This document shows positions 48,688-58,400 of a stretch of DNA of 60,066 nucleotides, in pieces. The stretch lies in assembly GCA_002722315.1 (NCBI GenBank), contig PBLG01000007.1, positions 1 through 60,066 on the forward strand. Direction: 5' to 3'. The DNA comes from Lysobacterales bacterium (lineage in GTDB: Bacteria; Pseudomonadota; Gammaproteobacteria; Xanthomonadales; Wenzhouxiangellaceae). The notes below the pieces were generated by a model. It saw nothing but the letters and a program-made list of their open reading frames with translations, was not told where the DNA came from and did not search any database. The translations under genes and the position numbers were made by a program. The stretch's first letter is position 1; each line of letters starts with the position of its first letter.

Positions 48688-50043
48688 TTAAGGAGCCTCT
48701 GAGCAACTCTGCGGCGAACCGGGCTCGCTGCGCAAGAAAGCCTCGGGCAGTTCCAGCGCCGTTGCCCATGCCATCCCCAGGGCCAGCCCCAGCGCGATTC
48801 CGGAAGGCGCGGCCCATCCGGCCACAAGCGTTCCCAGCGCGACCGTGCACAACAAGAACGTGCCGGTTGCCGCGCATGCCACAGCACCCGTCCAGTCCAG
48901 TTTCCTGGCTACTGTCGCGGTAGCGTTGACCAGCAGCGCGGCGGCCACGGCGACCGGCACCGATGGGAACTCCGCATTCGGGACGTGACCTTCGAGTATG
49001 AATCGATCCAGGAAGTAGGCGCCGGCCGCCGCGCCGACGACGCCGACGCCGATTCGGACCGCCGCGACCCAGCCAACCCACCACAGGGCGAGGATCATGA
49101 GCGGAAGCGCCAGCCCGACCACACCGGGCCAGTGAAATGCGAGCAGACCACCGCGTGCGATAGAAACCGCTTCGTCGGTTCGAGTCTCACCCATCCACTC
49201 GAGCACGGGGAAGTCGATCAACGCCAGCCCGTCGACGGCCCGGGTGTGGCTGAATACCACGCCGATGCCGCCGATCGCGCCCAGAAGGGCAAAAAACGCC
49301 AGCGTAAGGCTCAGCCCACGAGCCACTCTCGGGTCGAGCCGGCGGACCAGCCAGCGAAAACCGGGGGCAAGCGCGCGTGCGATGCCCTGGGTGCCAGTCA
49401 GGCGAAGCGCCAGCCGAAACAACGCCTCTACCCGACGCCGGTTTGCCGCGATGCGCGCCGCCAACCAGCGAATGAAGACCGCCAGGAGAAACAGGATCAA
49501 GACCAGCAGAGCCGCAGTTCCACTCACCTCCTGTATCACGTCCCAGGACGCACCAAGGAAATAGCCGAGCGTTGCGTACACCAATGCCCAGACCAGGCTC
49601 GCCGGCACATCGAACAGCACGAAGCGGCGATAGCGGACGTTGGAGGCGCCGGCCAGGAACGGCACGACAATCCGGGTGGGCGTGGATACCCGGCTCAGCA
49701 CAATGGCCCATTCGCCGCGCCGGTACATGAAATCCCGGGTTTTCCGAATCGCCGGACCGAGAAAGCGTTCAAGCGGCGCCCATTCCAGCACGCGATCGCC
49801 CCACCGACGGCCGACGTAGAATCCGGTGGCATTGCCCGCCACGGTCGCCAACGCCACGACTCCCAGCAGAATTTCCATCTCCAGATGGCCGCGCGACGCC
49901 AGGATCCCGGCGGTTACCACCGCGAGCTCGCCCGGCGTTACGAACCCCAGGAAGAACGCGCCCTCCGACCAGCAAAGCAATCCGAGAAGCAGGTAGATCG
50001 TGAACGGCGAAAGCTCGAGAAGCGGCTGGAGAATTTTGTCCAT
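48688..50043 (-). CDS. DedA-family protein with degenerate PAP2-like C-terminal domain
   Basis: A 451-residue, about 12-helix protein. The N-terminal half (about 1-200) is a DedA/SNARE-associated domain: GLLCWSEGAFFLGFVTPGE, YVGRRWGDRVLEW and RFLGPAIRKTRDFMYRRGEWAIVLSRVSTPTR, with the conserved Arg/Pro of the family. The C-terminal half resembles a PAP2-type membrane phosphatase, but the expected SGH motif is replaced by NAEFPSVPVAVA and no KxxxxxxRP is evident, so the phosphatase is probably inactive or changed. Such fusions are known in lipid/undecaprenyl recycling. The start is ATG 50043. Confidence 0.85.
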   Translation of the reverse strand: MDKILQPLLELSPFTIYLLLGLLCWSEGAFFLGFVTPGELAVVTAGILASRGHLEMEILLGVVALATVAGNATGFYVGRRWGDRVLEWAPLERFLGPAIRKTRDFMYRRGEWAIVLSRVSTPTRIVVPFLAGASNVRYRRFVLFDVPASLVWALVYATLGYFLGASWDVIQEVSGTAALLVLILFLLAVFIRWLAARIAANRRRVEALFRLALRLTGTQGIARALAPGFRWLVRRLDPRVARGLSLTLAFFALLGAIGGIGVVFSHTRAVDGLALIDFPVLEWMGETRTDEAVSIARGGLLAFHWPGVVGLALPLMILALWWVGWVAAVRIGVGVVGAAAGAYFLDRFILEGHVPNAEFPSVPVAVAAALLVNATATVARKLDWTGAVACAATGTFLLCTVALGTLVAGWAAPSGIALGLALGMAWATALELPEAFLRSEPGSPQSCSEAP

Positions 50044-50393
50044 AAAGGCAGATCGGTCGGGTCAAGTCCCCGGGTTCAACTGGCCTCGGAACTCGAAACA
50101 TGGGTTGGAACAATCGAATCAAGTGCTCCGGTCACCAGCACGATCGCTCATCTTTATCCCCCGCGATCAGTATAAACACACGTCGCCGGCCCATCGGGGC
50201 GCCATCCAGCAATGGAAACCGCGATTGACCCTCGGGTCCCGTGCGGCGTCTCGGACGGCGGGGTGCCGCATTCCCGGTTTGCCGGGTTTTCCGTTCAGCA
50301 GGGGTGCGTCGTGCCAGTCCCGTTATTCTTCATTCACGCCGCCCGGGTGATGCTGTAGCCCGATCTCAATGTCTTCGGACGCTGGAGGCACGC
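50044..50393. other. intergenic region between divergent DedA and CIA30 genes
   Basis: About 350 bases without a convincing gene. A small stem-loop, cccggtttgccgggtttt, lies at about 50274, too weak to call a terminator. The A/T-richer part near 50140-50180 (atctttatcccccgcgatca and tataaacac) could hold promoter elements for either side, but no clear -35/-10 pair was fixed. Confidence 0.5.
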
Positions 50394-50978
50394 ATGTGTC
50401 AGCGCATGTTCTTCGTAGCAGCAAGTCTCTGTCTTGTCTTTACCTGCTCTGCTTCCCCGGCCCGGGCCGAGGGAGAGGAAAACGAAACCGTGCCGCTCTT
50501 CGAGTTCGAAGACAGCACCGAGTCGAACTGGAGCGTCGTCAACGACGGCGTGATGGGCGGGCGATCGAAGGGTTACCGTGAAGTTGCCGGAGGCATCATG
50601 CGGTTCGACGGAACGCTGGTGACCCGCGGCGGGGGTTTCACCTCGGTGTGGACCCCACGCCGTGTGGACCTCTCGAGCTTCGACGGTCTGGAGATGCGAG
50701 TGCGCGGGAACGGCCGAGACTTCGAGGTGGAAGTCAACGACGGTCTGCGTTATGGATGGCGCAATGTTTCCCGCCGGATACCTTTCGAGACGACTGAAGA
50801 ATGGCGCACCGTCCGGGTTCCGTTTTCCGACGTTCGCTCGACCGTGTTCGGCGAACCGGTAAACGTCGCGCAGATCGATCTCGCGTCGGTCGAGCGTTTC
50901 GGCTTCTACATCCTCGACGGCATCGACGGTCCGTTCTGGCTGGAGATCGATAGCGTAAGGGCGTATCGGGGGCGGTGA
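50394..50978 (+). CDS. CIA30-family exported protein
   Basis: A 194-residue protein with a signal peptide (about 1-26, ending ARA) and a CIA30 (complex I intermediate-associated protein 30) beta-sandwich: FEFEDSTESNWSVVNDGVMGGRSKG is the diagnostic start of the domain, ending with ERFGFYILDGIDGPFWLEIDSV. Bacterial members are often exported and of unknown function; the domain is carbohydrate-binding-like in fold. The ATG at 50394 is preceded by GGAGG with a seven-base spacer, which sets the start. Confidence 0.9.
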   Translation: MCQRMFFVAASLCLVFTCSASPARAEGEENETVPLFEFEDSTESNWSVVNDGVMGGRSKGYREVAGGIMRFDGTLVTRGGGFTSVWTPRRVDLSSFDGLEMRVRGNGRDFEVEVNDGLRYGWRNVSRRIPFETTEEWRTVRVPFSDVRSTVFGEPVNVAQIDLASVERFGFYILDGIDGPFWLEIDSVRAYRGR

Positions 50979-51164
50979 GCCGCGGACTGACTTTCGTTAC
51001 TGTGCGCGCCGGCGCGGCATTTCCTCAAATGGAGAACTCGCCTGGGCAATGCAGCTGGCAGTCGCCCATCGCATCAGGCACTTCGCACTTCAAGTCATCA
51101 AAAAAGAGGCTGGGCGCACGACGGGCTTGCGTCATGCGTCCGGCCTCGGGGTCGTTCGGCAAGG

Positions 51165-51656
51165 TCAGCCCAGTGTTGGGCGGTTGGTGATCTGCGGGTC
51201 CAGTGAAATATAGTAATTGTTCAGACCGGGCCGAACAAGCTCTACGGCCGGCTTGTATCTATAGGTATTGTTGTCGTCATCCTTGTCCATGATCGTGATG
51301 ACATTGGGCGACGAGGGATCGAAAACAACGCTCATTTCAGTCGTGGTAGTGCCGTCCATCTTCTCGACCGTCATCCCGGAGCCGTACTGCGTTGCCCATG
51401 CGATGTCGAGTTGGGCGTTGCCCGGGGAAACCGTGCAAGGGCTCGCAAGCGTAAATTCGATATCCACATTGTCGTTATAGCCTTCGGGCGCGGCAGGTGC
51501 CTGGTCGAAATGAATCGCGCCGATGGAATCGACTATGGTCCCCATGTCGGGCGTCGAGCCCGTCTGCGTATACGTAGCGCCACCGCCGAAACTGCCGTCG
51601 GCGTTCTGCGTGCAGGCAAATGTCACGGTGATGTAGAGCTTTCGGTTTACCGACAT
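51165..51656 (-). CDS. hypothetical beta-rich protein, downstream partner of the TIR gene
   Basis: A 163-residue protein with no signal peptide, rich in Thr, Asp and Gly and with many predicted strands. The end, YYISLDPQITNRP, recalls the DP-EP family (an Ig-like beta-sandwich family of unknown function), a memory-based guess. GC content looks lower than in flanking genes, hinting at acquisition. It starts three bases after the stop of the TIR-TPR gene, so the two are surely cotranscribed. It might be a regulator, ligand or partner of the TIR protein. Confidence 0.75.
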   Translation of the reverse strand: MSVNRKLYITVTFACTQNADGSFGGGATYTQTGSTPDMGTIVDSIGAIHFDQAPAAPEGYNDNVDIEFTLASPCTVSPGNAQLDIAWATQYGSGMTVEKMDGTTTTEMSVVFDPSSPNVITIMDKDDDNNTYRYKPAVELVRPGLNNYYISLDPQITNRPTLG

Positions 51657-51659
51657 TGT

Positions 51660-53741
51660 TCAGATTCCTGTATTGGATATGAAAATAAGCGACGGGTCAT
51701 AGTTGACCGGCGCAGCCTGTTCATCGTGGTCATCGGGTAATGATGCTGCGTGTTGCTTGCCCTGCAGATACCCGAGTACGAGCACCTCGCGAGGCGTGGT
51801 GGGTTTCAATGCGCGAATTTCGTCTATTCGCGCCTCTGCCGCTTGCATGTCGCCTGCAGCCCGAAGATCGAGCGCGTCCATCGCAAGTACCATGCTCCAC
51901 GATGTTCTTGCAGATTCGCGCGTCAGGTCGGAGTCGTTCCCGAATTCGCGTTCGAACAGCAGGATCTTTTCGCGCGCATCGCCAGTTTCACCCAGTGCAA
52001 AGGCGATTGCAATCTCCATCCAGCGCGCCGGCATCAGGCGACTGGTTCTCCAGTACGTGACCGTCGGGTCGAGCGCAACGAGTACCTGCGAACGCGTCAG
52101 CGCCAGCTGATTCACCTGTCGCGCCTCATCCCAATTGCCCAGCAGCATCGACGCTTCGACATACCGGTTGGCTGCCGCGGCCTGCATGTCCTGCCAGAGC
52201 CTGTTGCCCGGGTCATCGCTTATCAACTGCCCCAACTGTTGCAGCCCGGAACTCGACCCTTCCGCGGCAAGCGCGTACTGACCGGTAATGAGATTCAGGT
52301 TGGCGATTTCGATCTGCGCGACCGCTCGGCCTTCCAGGGCCCGTACGTCACGGTCGTCGGCTGCCAGGATCGCCGCATAAACGACCAGTTCTTTCCGCCT
52401 CTGGTTCATTGCCTCGTCGAAATTCCAGGTGCCCTTCATCGCATCTGCCAGCCATGCGTGGCCCTGCGCCATGTTCCATTGCTTTTCGCGGTTCCCGGGA
52501 TCGGCTGTTGCGAGTACCGTGGCTATCTCGAGCGCCTGGCGAAAGTACGAGGTGGCTTCTTCATCGCGCCCTGCGTTGTGCATCATCACGCCGAGGTTCA
52601 CCAGCGCGCTGGACTGCTCGACACGCCAGGATTCATTGCCCGGGTTCAAGTCGACGAGCTGTGATGCCAGGCGGTAATATTCGAGGAACCATCGCTCCGC
52701 AGCCCCCATTTCGTTGCGTTGCCAGGCCACGTAGCCCACCCAGAACGTGCTCTGCGAATGGTCGAATATCCGGTCTTCGTTGCCCGGCTCTCGCGCCAGC
52801 AACTCGGCAGTCGTTCTCTCGGCCTGCTCGAACGCTTCGAGTGCGCCGTCTGTATCGGCCCGCAGGTCGCGCACTTCGCCGACAAGGTGCAAGGCACGCG
52901 CTCGGCGCCCGAGGGAATCGGCGTCGAGAGCGTCGATATCCTGGTTGGCGTAGTAGGCCAGCGCCCGCTTGCCGACCGAATCGAAAATTTCCAGTCGTCC
53001 AACGGGTTCGAGCTGCGCTCGCAGGTCGGTAAGCATGAACTCGACCAGGCCGTCCGCTTCCGCCCGCTGCCGCTCGGCCTCGGCCTGGCCGCGCACCGCG
53101 ACAACGGCGAGCACCGCCATGCTGACCGCAATCACGCCGGCGACCGCGGCAAGGGCGGCAAGCCTGCGCTGGCGGCGTGCCTGCTCGCGCTGCACCAGCC
53201 TGTCAAGCGCAAGCCCGGTCAATCCCGCAACCAGCTTCAACTTGGCGAGACGCTTTCCGTCACCGCCCGCGCGCAGGTCGGCAGCGATGGGCTCGACCTG
53301 CTGGTCGGTGATCCGGCCGTCGTCATCCACGCGCCTGCGGACAGCCAGCGGAAAACACTCGCTGTCATCGCCGCTGGCGGGGTCGCCGTCGACGATCAGC
53401 ACCAGGACACGGCCTTCGCCGTGCACCTTCTTGAAGTGTCGAACCTCCTCGTTGACCCATCGTGATCGGGCCGCCGACGGTGAAGCGATGACGATCAGAA
53501 AACTCGACTGCGCCAGTGCGCTCAGCAACTCGACCGACAGGTCACCGGCGGCGGGCAACTCGTCCCGATCACGAAAGATGGGCGTCAGCTTTGCCGGAAC
53601 AGCCCCGACGGCCGTTTTTTCGCCGACAAGCCTCGAAGGCAGTCGGTAGGATTCAAGCGCACGATGCAACCAGTCCGCGAATGCCTTGTCCGCATGGCTG
53701 TAGCTGATGAACGCACGGAACCTTGCGGATTCGTGCATCAC
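51660..53741 (-). CDS. TIR-TM-TPR signalling protein
   Basis: A 693-residue protein. The N-terminal TIR domain (about 8-150) starts FRAFISYSHADKAFADWLHRAL. It keeps SRWVNEEV, where the Glu aligns with the catalytic Glu of TIR NADases such as SARM1 (WVHKEI). A basic linker and one membrane helix (about 193-217, AALAAVAGVIAVSMAVLAVVAV) follow. Then come about 440 residues of TPR-like helical repeats (e.g. GRDEEATSYFRQALEIATVLA). The topology would put TIR in the cytoplasm and TPR outside the membrane, or the reverse. The start is GTG 53741 (GTGA overlap with a small ORF) or ATG 53738. Confidence 0.92.
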   Translation of the reverse strand: MMHESARFRAFISYSHADKAFADWLHRALESYRLPSRLVGEKTAVGAVPAKLTPIFRDRDELPAAGDLSVELLSALAQSSFLIVIASPSAARSRWVNEEVRHFKKVHGEGRVLVLIVDGDPASGDDSECFPLAVRRRVDDDGRITDQQVEPIAADLRAGGDGKRLAKLKLVAGLTGLALDRLVQREQARRQRRLAALAAVAGVIAVSMAVLAVVAVRGQAEAERQRAEADGLVEFMLTDLRAQLEPVGRLEIFDSVGKRALAYYANQDIDALDADSLGRRARALHLVGEVRDLRADTDGALEAFEQAERTTAELLAREPGNEDRIFDHSQSTFWVGYVAWQRNEMGAAERWFLEYYRLASQLVDLNPGNESWRVEQSSALVNLGVMMHNAGRDEEATSYFRQALEIATVLATADPGNREKQWNMAQGHAWLADAMKGTWNFDEAMNQRRKELVVYAAILAADDRDVRALEGRAVAQIEIANLNLITGQYALAAEGSSSGLQQLGQLISDDPGNRLWQDMQAAAANRYVEASMLLGNWDEARQVNQLALTRSQVLVALDPTVTYWRTSRLMPARWMEIAIAFALGETGDAREKILLFEREFGNDSDLTRESARTSWSMVLAMDALDLRAAGDMQAAEARIDEIRALKPTTPREVLVLGYLQGKQHAASLPDDHDEQAAPVNYDPSLIFISNTGI

Positions 53742-53884
53742 GAAAGCCTCGGGGATTGCAATGACGGGGGCGGCCCGACGGGTCGGTCAAGCGCCCTGAT
53801 CGACCGGGCATCTTCCGGTTTCCGGCCCGCCTGGATGCCTCGGTCGTTACCCGGCTCGTGGCACTTGGTCTCGAATCGACACAT
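53738..53884 (-). CDS. 48-residue ORF coupled to the TIR gene
   Basis: A short open frame starting ATG 53884, with a GAGGG ribosome-binding site at 53892-53896 seven bases upstream, overlapping the stop of the upstream membrane-protein gene. Its TGA overlaps the GTG of the TIR gene. The peptide (MCRFETKCHEPGNDRGIQAG...) has two Cys but no known family. It could be a leader peptide that couples translation, a small functional protein, or chance. The spacing is what makes it credible. Confidence 0.45.
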   Translation of the reverse strand: MCRFETKCHEPGNDRGIQAGRKPEDARSIRALDRPVGPPPSLQSPRLS

Positions 53885-53895
53885 GATTTTGCCCT

Positions 53896-54630
53896 CTAGG
53901 TCAACGAGAGCGAGAGGTACCACCGCGAAAACGCGTCCCAGGTCGCCGAGTCCGTCAGGCCCAGAAAAACCGGGAGCTGTAACAGCACGAAGAGGATCAG
54001 CACGGTAGGGAACACCCAGCGACCGCGCCGCGCGTCGCGCTCGAACCAGATCAACGCCACGAGAATCAGATCCGTCAACGCGAACGTCACGAACTGGTTG
54101 GGAATCCCGACATCCGGCAACAGTCGGGCGAGGACGGGGTCGACGAACGTCAGCCCGGTCGCGGCCATCAAGCGCGCGTGCACCAGCCGATCCTTTCGCT
54201 TGAGCATGCCCATGAGCCAGATCAGTCCGAACAAGCCGCCCAGCGAAATCTGCAGGTAGAGGATGTAGCGTCCGATAGGCCAGATGTCCGGCGCGCTTCG
54301 GCTGTCCAACTGACTGTGGGCGGCAAGCACGAAGGCAACCACGACCAGCGGCGCGAGCAGCAGGGACGAATAACCGAGCCGGTGGTGAAGCGTCGTTCGG
54401 CGACTGCGAATCAGCAGCGGCTGGGTAAAAAGCAGCAGAAACCACAGTGTTGCGGTGACGGCATGGAAGTGAATGTACGGTGTGCCAAGCGCGGCCGGGC
54501 TGGAAAGGTAGCGTGGCCAGAACGCCATCACCGCCAGGACCATCAACGACAGCACGGCGGGGGCCGTCCACTTGATAAGGTCCGGGCCGGTGGTCGGCTG
54601 CGCACTGAAGTCGAATCTTGCCTGGCTCAT
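53896..54630 (-). CDS. polytopic membrane protein, first gene of the TIR operon
   Basis: A 244-residue membrane protein with about seven helices. Histidines cluster in and near helices 2-3 (YIHFHAVTATLWFLLLFTQP and TTLHHRLGYSS), which could bind heme or metal as in cytochrome b561/DUF2306-like proteins; the match is only by pattern. No family is recognised. The start is ATG 54630; the longer frame to 54810 is a shadow. It is separated from the small ORF by 11 bases and so from the TIR gene by about 150. Confidence 0.78.
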   Translation of the reverse strand: MSQARFDFSAQPTTGPDLIKWTAPAVLSLMVLAVMAFWPRYLSSPAALGTPYIHFHAVTATLWFLLLFTQPLLIRSRRTTLHHRLGYSSLLLAPLVVVAFVLAAHSQLDSRSAPDIWPIGRYILYLQISLGGLFGLIWLMGMLKRKDRLVHARLMAATGLTFVDPVLARLLPDVGIPNQFVTFALTDLILVALIWFERDARRGRWVFPTVLILFVLLQLPVFLGLTDSATWDAFSRWYLSLSLT

Positions 54631-54859
54631 CCTCGGCCCTCCCTCGGGCACGTCGCCATACGCTCGGCCTCGATTGAATTTTCGGGTCGAATCGTTTGCG
54701 GCGATCGTCTGCAGTATAAGTGCCCCATATCCCGAACTCCAACTGCATCGGCGGTGACGGAGGTGTCGAAGAAGGTCGGCAGACCCAGCGTGCACATGCG
54801 ACCTTTCCAACGCCCGGAGCGTCTACCATGAAGCCTGAAAGCGTCTTCTGGAGAGTGCG

Positions 54860-55300
54860 ATGATCCGTTTTGCCGCGGCCGTCCTGGTCGGCCTGCTTCC
54901 TTTCCTGCCCGTCCGGGCCGCCGAACTGCCCGAAACACCCGCGGGCCAGCGACTGGGTGAACTCCTCGCACTGATCGACCAGGCAACGCCCGAGACCGTG
55001 GGCGACCTGTTCAATTTCGCCGAGGCGCTCAAGTCCGGTGCGCTGGTCAGCAAGACCATGGCCGAAACCCTGACGACCGGCAAGCCGGAGCTCGACTCCG
55101 CGCATTACGGCTACGGCTTCGGCATCCATCCCGAAAGAGTCCTGTACGGTCACAGCGGCGGCTTTGTCGGCATCAGCGCCAATCTCGACATCGTGACCGA
55201 ACCCGAAGGCTGGGTGATCGTGGTGCTGGCCAACGACGACAGCATGCGCGCGCCGGTGATCAAGTCGCGGCAGTTGATCGGGGTCGACGTGCCCGAATGA
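54860..55300 (+). pseudogene. internally deleted serine hydrolase (beta-lactamase-like)
   Basis: A 146-residue frame. It begins with a good signal peptide and the segment ETPAGQRLGELLALIDQA, as found at the start of longer (about 450-residue) class C beta-lactamase-like hydrolases. It then jumps directly to a typical C-terminal part: ALVSKTMAETLTTGKPELDS, YGYGFGIHPERVLYGHSGGFVG (with the HSGG motif in place of KTG) and VVLANDDSM. The SxxK and YxN active-site parts are absent. An in-frame internal deletion is the simplest reading, so it is probably non-functional, though it could still be translated. Confidence 0.7.
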
Positions 55301-55445
55301 GGCGCGCCCGACCGGATTGAATCCGGCCATTCATCTCGCGGGACTTCCGAAAAATGACCCTGACTGCTTTATTGCAGCCGGATAGCAATCGATCCCGGCC
55401 CGCCGATCCATGCCGCGGTCTTCGAGTCATCGCACCCGAAGGCGC

Positions 55446-58400
55446 TCAGTTGCTCTCGAAGCTGTCCCGCAGCAGGATGTCCGGATCGACGATTACATCG
55501 ACGGTCACCGGCGTGCCCTCCTGGCCGTTCAGATTTACCGGCCGAACGATGTAGGTGTAACTTCCGCCGAACGGCGGCGCATCGCGGTAGCTCGTATCAA
55601 CCGTGCTCGGGTACTGGCTGCCGAGATAAAGATCCGAGCGATCCAGGCCACGCAGACGATACACGGCATATCCCAGCGCCGGCACGGCGTCCGCATTCCA
55701 GCTGAGCTGCACCGTGTTGACACCGCCGGTCGCCGCGAGGTTGCCGAGCATGGGGAACTGGCACGATTCGCCGAGACCGTCGTCGTCGCGATCCGCCTGG
55801 TCCGGATTGCCGATCGTCGGGCAGTTGTCGATGGCATCCGGAATTCCGTCGCTGTCGCCGTCTGCACAGCCTTCATCCACCAGGCCGTCACCGTCGTTGT
55901 CGGCCAGATCGCAGTTTTCCACGTTGCGCGTATCGGGCGTGACCGACTCCGGCTGCGGATCGATCGGCTCGCCTTCTGCCCAGACATCGGGGATGAGCGT
56001 GAAACGGTTGGGTACCGGCGCATCGAGACTCAGCAAGGGGCATGTGCCAGTGCCGAATTCGCTGTCGTCTCCGCCGCGACAATCCGCATCGGTGCTGCCT
56101 TCGCGCCTGGACAGGAACACGTCCCGGCAGTCGATCGCATCCAGGCCGCTGGCGAGCGTGCCGATCTCGTTGCGATAGGCCGGCGGGAACCGGTAGCAGC
56201 TGTTCGCGCGGACCCGGCAGTTGACGGCGTAGACATCCTGGCAGCTGACCGGATTCGGAATGGCAAGAAATTCGTCGCGGGTGAGCAGACTGGTATCGAT
56301 GCCGAATCCACTGATATCCACGCTGACAGTGGCCGCGTCGATCGTTCCGTTGCAGTTCCAGTCGATGCCCGGGGGGTGCGACGGCGGACTGTAGTCCCAG
56401 CTGCCGTCTTCCGGTCGACGGGCAAGCGTTCGGGTACCGTCGCTCCAGGCTTCATAGGCCTCGCCGCCGATGACGCACCTGTACTCGACCACAGGAACGG
56501 CCGTCGGACTGGCGAGGCCGCAATCGCGGCCGCGCAGCTGCCGCGCGAACAGGCTGTTGAACGACTCCGAGAGCGCGTTCTCGTTCAGGTCGCCCTGGTC
56601 CAGATCGGTGTAGTTGATCTGGCCGACGACCGTGGGCCGGAAGTCGGTCGGCAGCGTGCCCGGAAACGGCTCCACGCACAATGCACCGCCCCACTGGCCG
56701 TAGTTCATGATGCTCTGGTGGTTGGGCTTGTAGTTATCGTTGTCCCACGCGTAATTCAGACTCACGAACCCGCGGTCGGCGGTGGCAAGACGCGTACCGG
56801 TATTTCCGCCGTGCCCGAGACCGACCGCATGTCCCAGTTCGTGCATCAGTCGCGTGGGAATGTCACCGATCGGCCGACATGCCGGGCCGGCGGCGCCGGG
56901 TGCGGTGGTACACGGAATCGCGCAGGTCACGAACCCTCCGTCGCCGTCCGGACAATCCCGCGCTGTGGTGCAGGACAGCTTGTCACGGGTGCCGCCGATG
57001 CAGCCGGCAACGCAGGAGGCGCCGGCGCCCGGGCACTCGAAGTCGCCGCGGCAGGCCCTGCCCGGATCGGTACCACCGGCGCAGAAACCGCCGGCGCCGT
57101 CCTCGATGGCCGAGGTTCCGGTGAAATGGTCCATGGTGAAAAACGGGGGCGACGCGCCGCTGCGCCCCTGCAGGCCGCGCTCGTAACCGTAGTAGAACGC
57201 CCACAATCGCCGGGGGTCCAGGTAGAACTCGCCGTCGTCGAGCTGGTAGGCGGCCTCGAAGGCGCCGATGTGGGACTGGGGATAGGCCGTCGGACGCGGC
57301 CGCTCGTTCCGTTCGAGATAGACCGTGATTCCGTTTTCCCGATAGCGGTTGCGCAGGTTATCGAAGGTGACCGCCGGCGGCTGCGACCCCTGCTCCCAGT
57401 CCATCTGGAACAGCACGTTGCGCCAGCACGGGTTCACCCCATAGTCCACCAGCGGCTCCAGACCGCCGTCTGCAAACCGGATTCCCTCGACTTCCCAGCC
57501 GTCGCCGAGACCATCGCGGTCCGTATCGGGATCGAACGGATCCGTGCATAGACGCGATTCGATGGAATCGACCAGGCCGTCATCGTCGCTGTCCAGGCCG
57601 GTATTCCCGAACAGCACGACATAGTCGGCGCTGTCGGCGATATAGCCTTCGGTGTCCCGGGCCTGCGTATCGAGCCGCAAGCGAAATACCGTGGAAGGCG
57701 GGGTCACGGCCCACGTGCACGTCTCAGTGGTGTTCAGGCCGGAAAAATCGCAGCGGCGGAACGAAGGGGAACTGACGCCGAGAATGTCGCGAATCCAGAT
57801 GGTGTCGACTCCGGCCGGATCGGTTGCAGTCGCCACCAGGACCACGGCCTGTCCGGGGTTCGGGTCAGTCGGGCTCACCCTCAGGTTCACCGACGGTGGG
57901 TCACCATCGACAATCACCCGGAAGCTCTTGTAGAGCGAGAGCACTTCGCGGCCGGTGTGGTCGAACGCACGCGCCTGGTAGCTGTGCGCGCCGACCGGGT
58001 ACGGGGCCCTGTGCAGGAAGGACACGTTACGATCGGCAAGGCCTGTGAACTCGAGGAAATCCACGACAACGCCGTCGACCATCAGCTCGACGAGCTCGAT
58101 GTCGACATCGTCGGACGCGGTGAGCAGGATCTCGACATCTTCGCTGCTGCCGGGACGATCGTCGGAAATGCGCGTACGCACCTCCGGATTTCGGTAGTCC
58201 GGAGGGCCGACCGGCGTCAGGTCGATCACGACCTCTTCCCAGCCGTTGGGCGTCGAAGGTCCGGAACCCCGCGGCCAGGCCACCGTATTGTCGCCGGTGC
58301 CGACCAGGTAGTTGTGGCTGACCCGCATCTTGAATCGCGAGAAAGGATTCGGGAAGATCGAACGGGGAATCCGCCATTCCATGTCGCCGGAGAACTCCGC

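Noticed and set aside
53885..55330. Long minus-strand frame running upstream of the 48-residue ORF
   Set aside because: It overlaps the membrane-protein gene and the hydrolase remnant out of frame with shadow composition; only the last 48 codons have an SD-preceded ATG.
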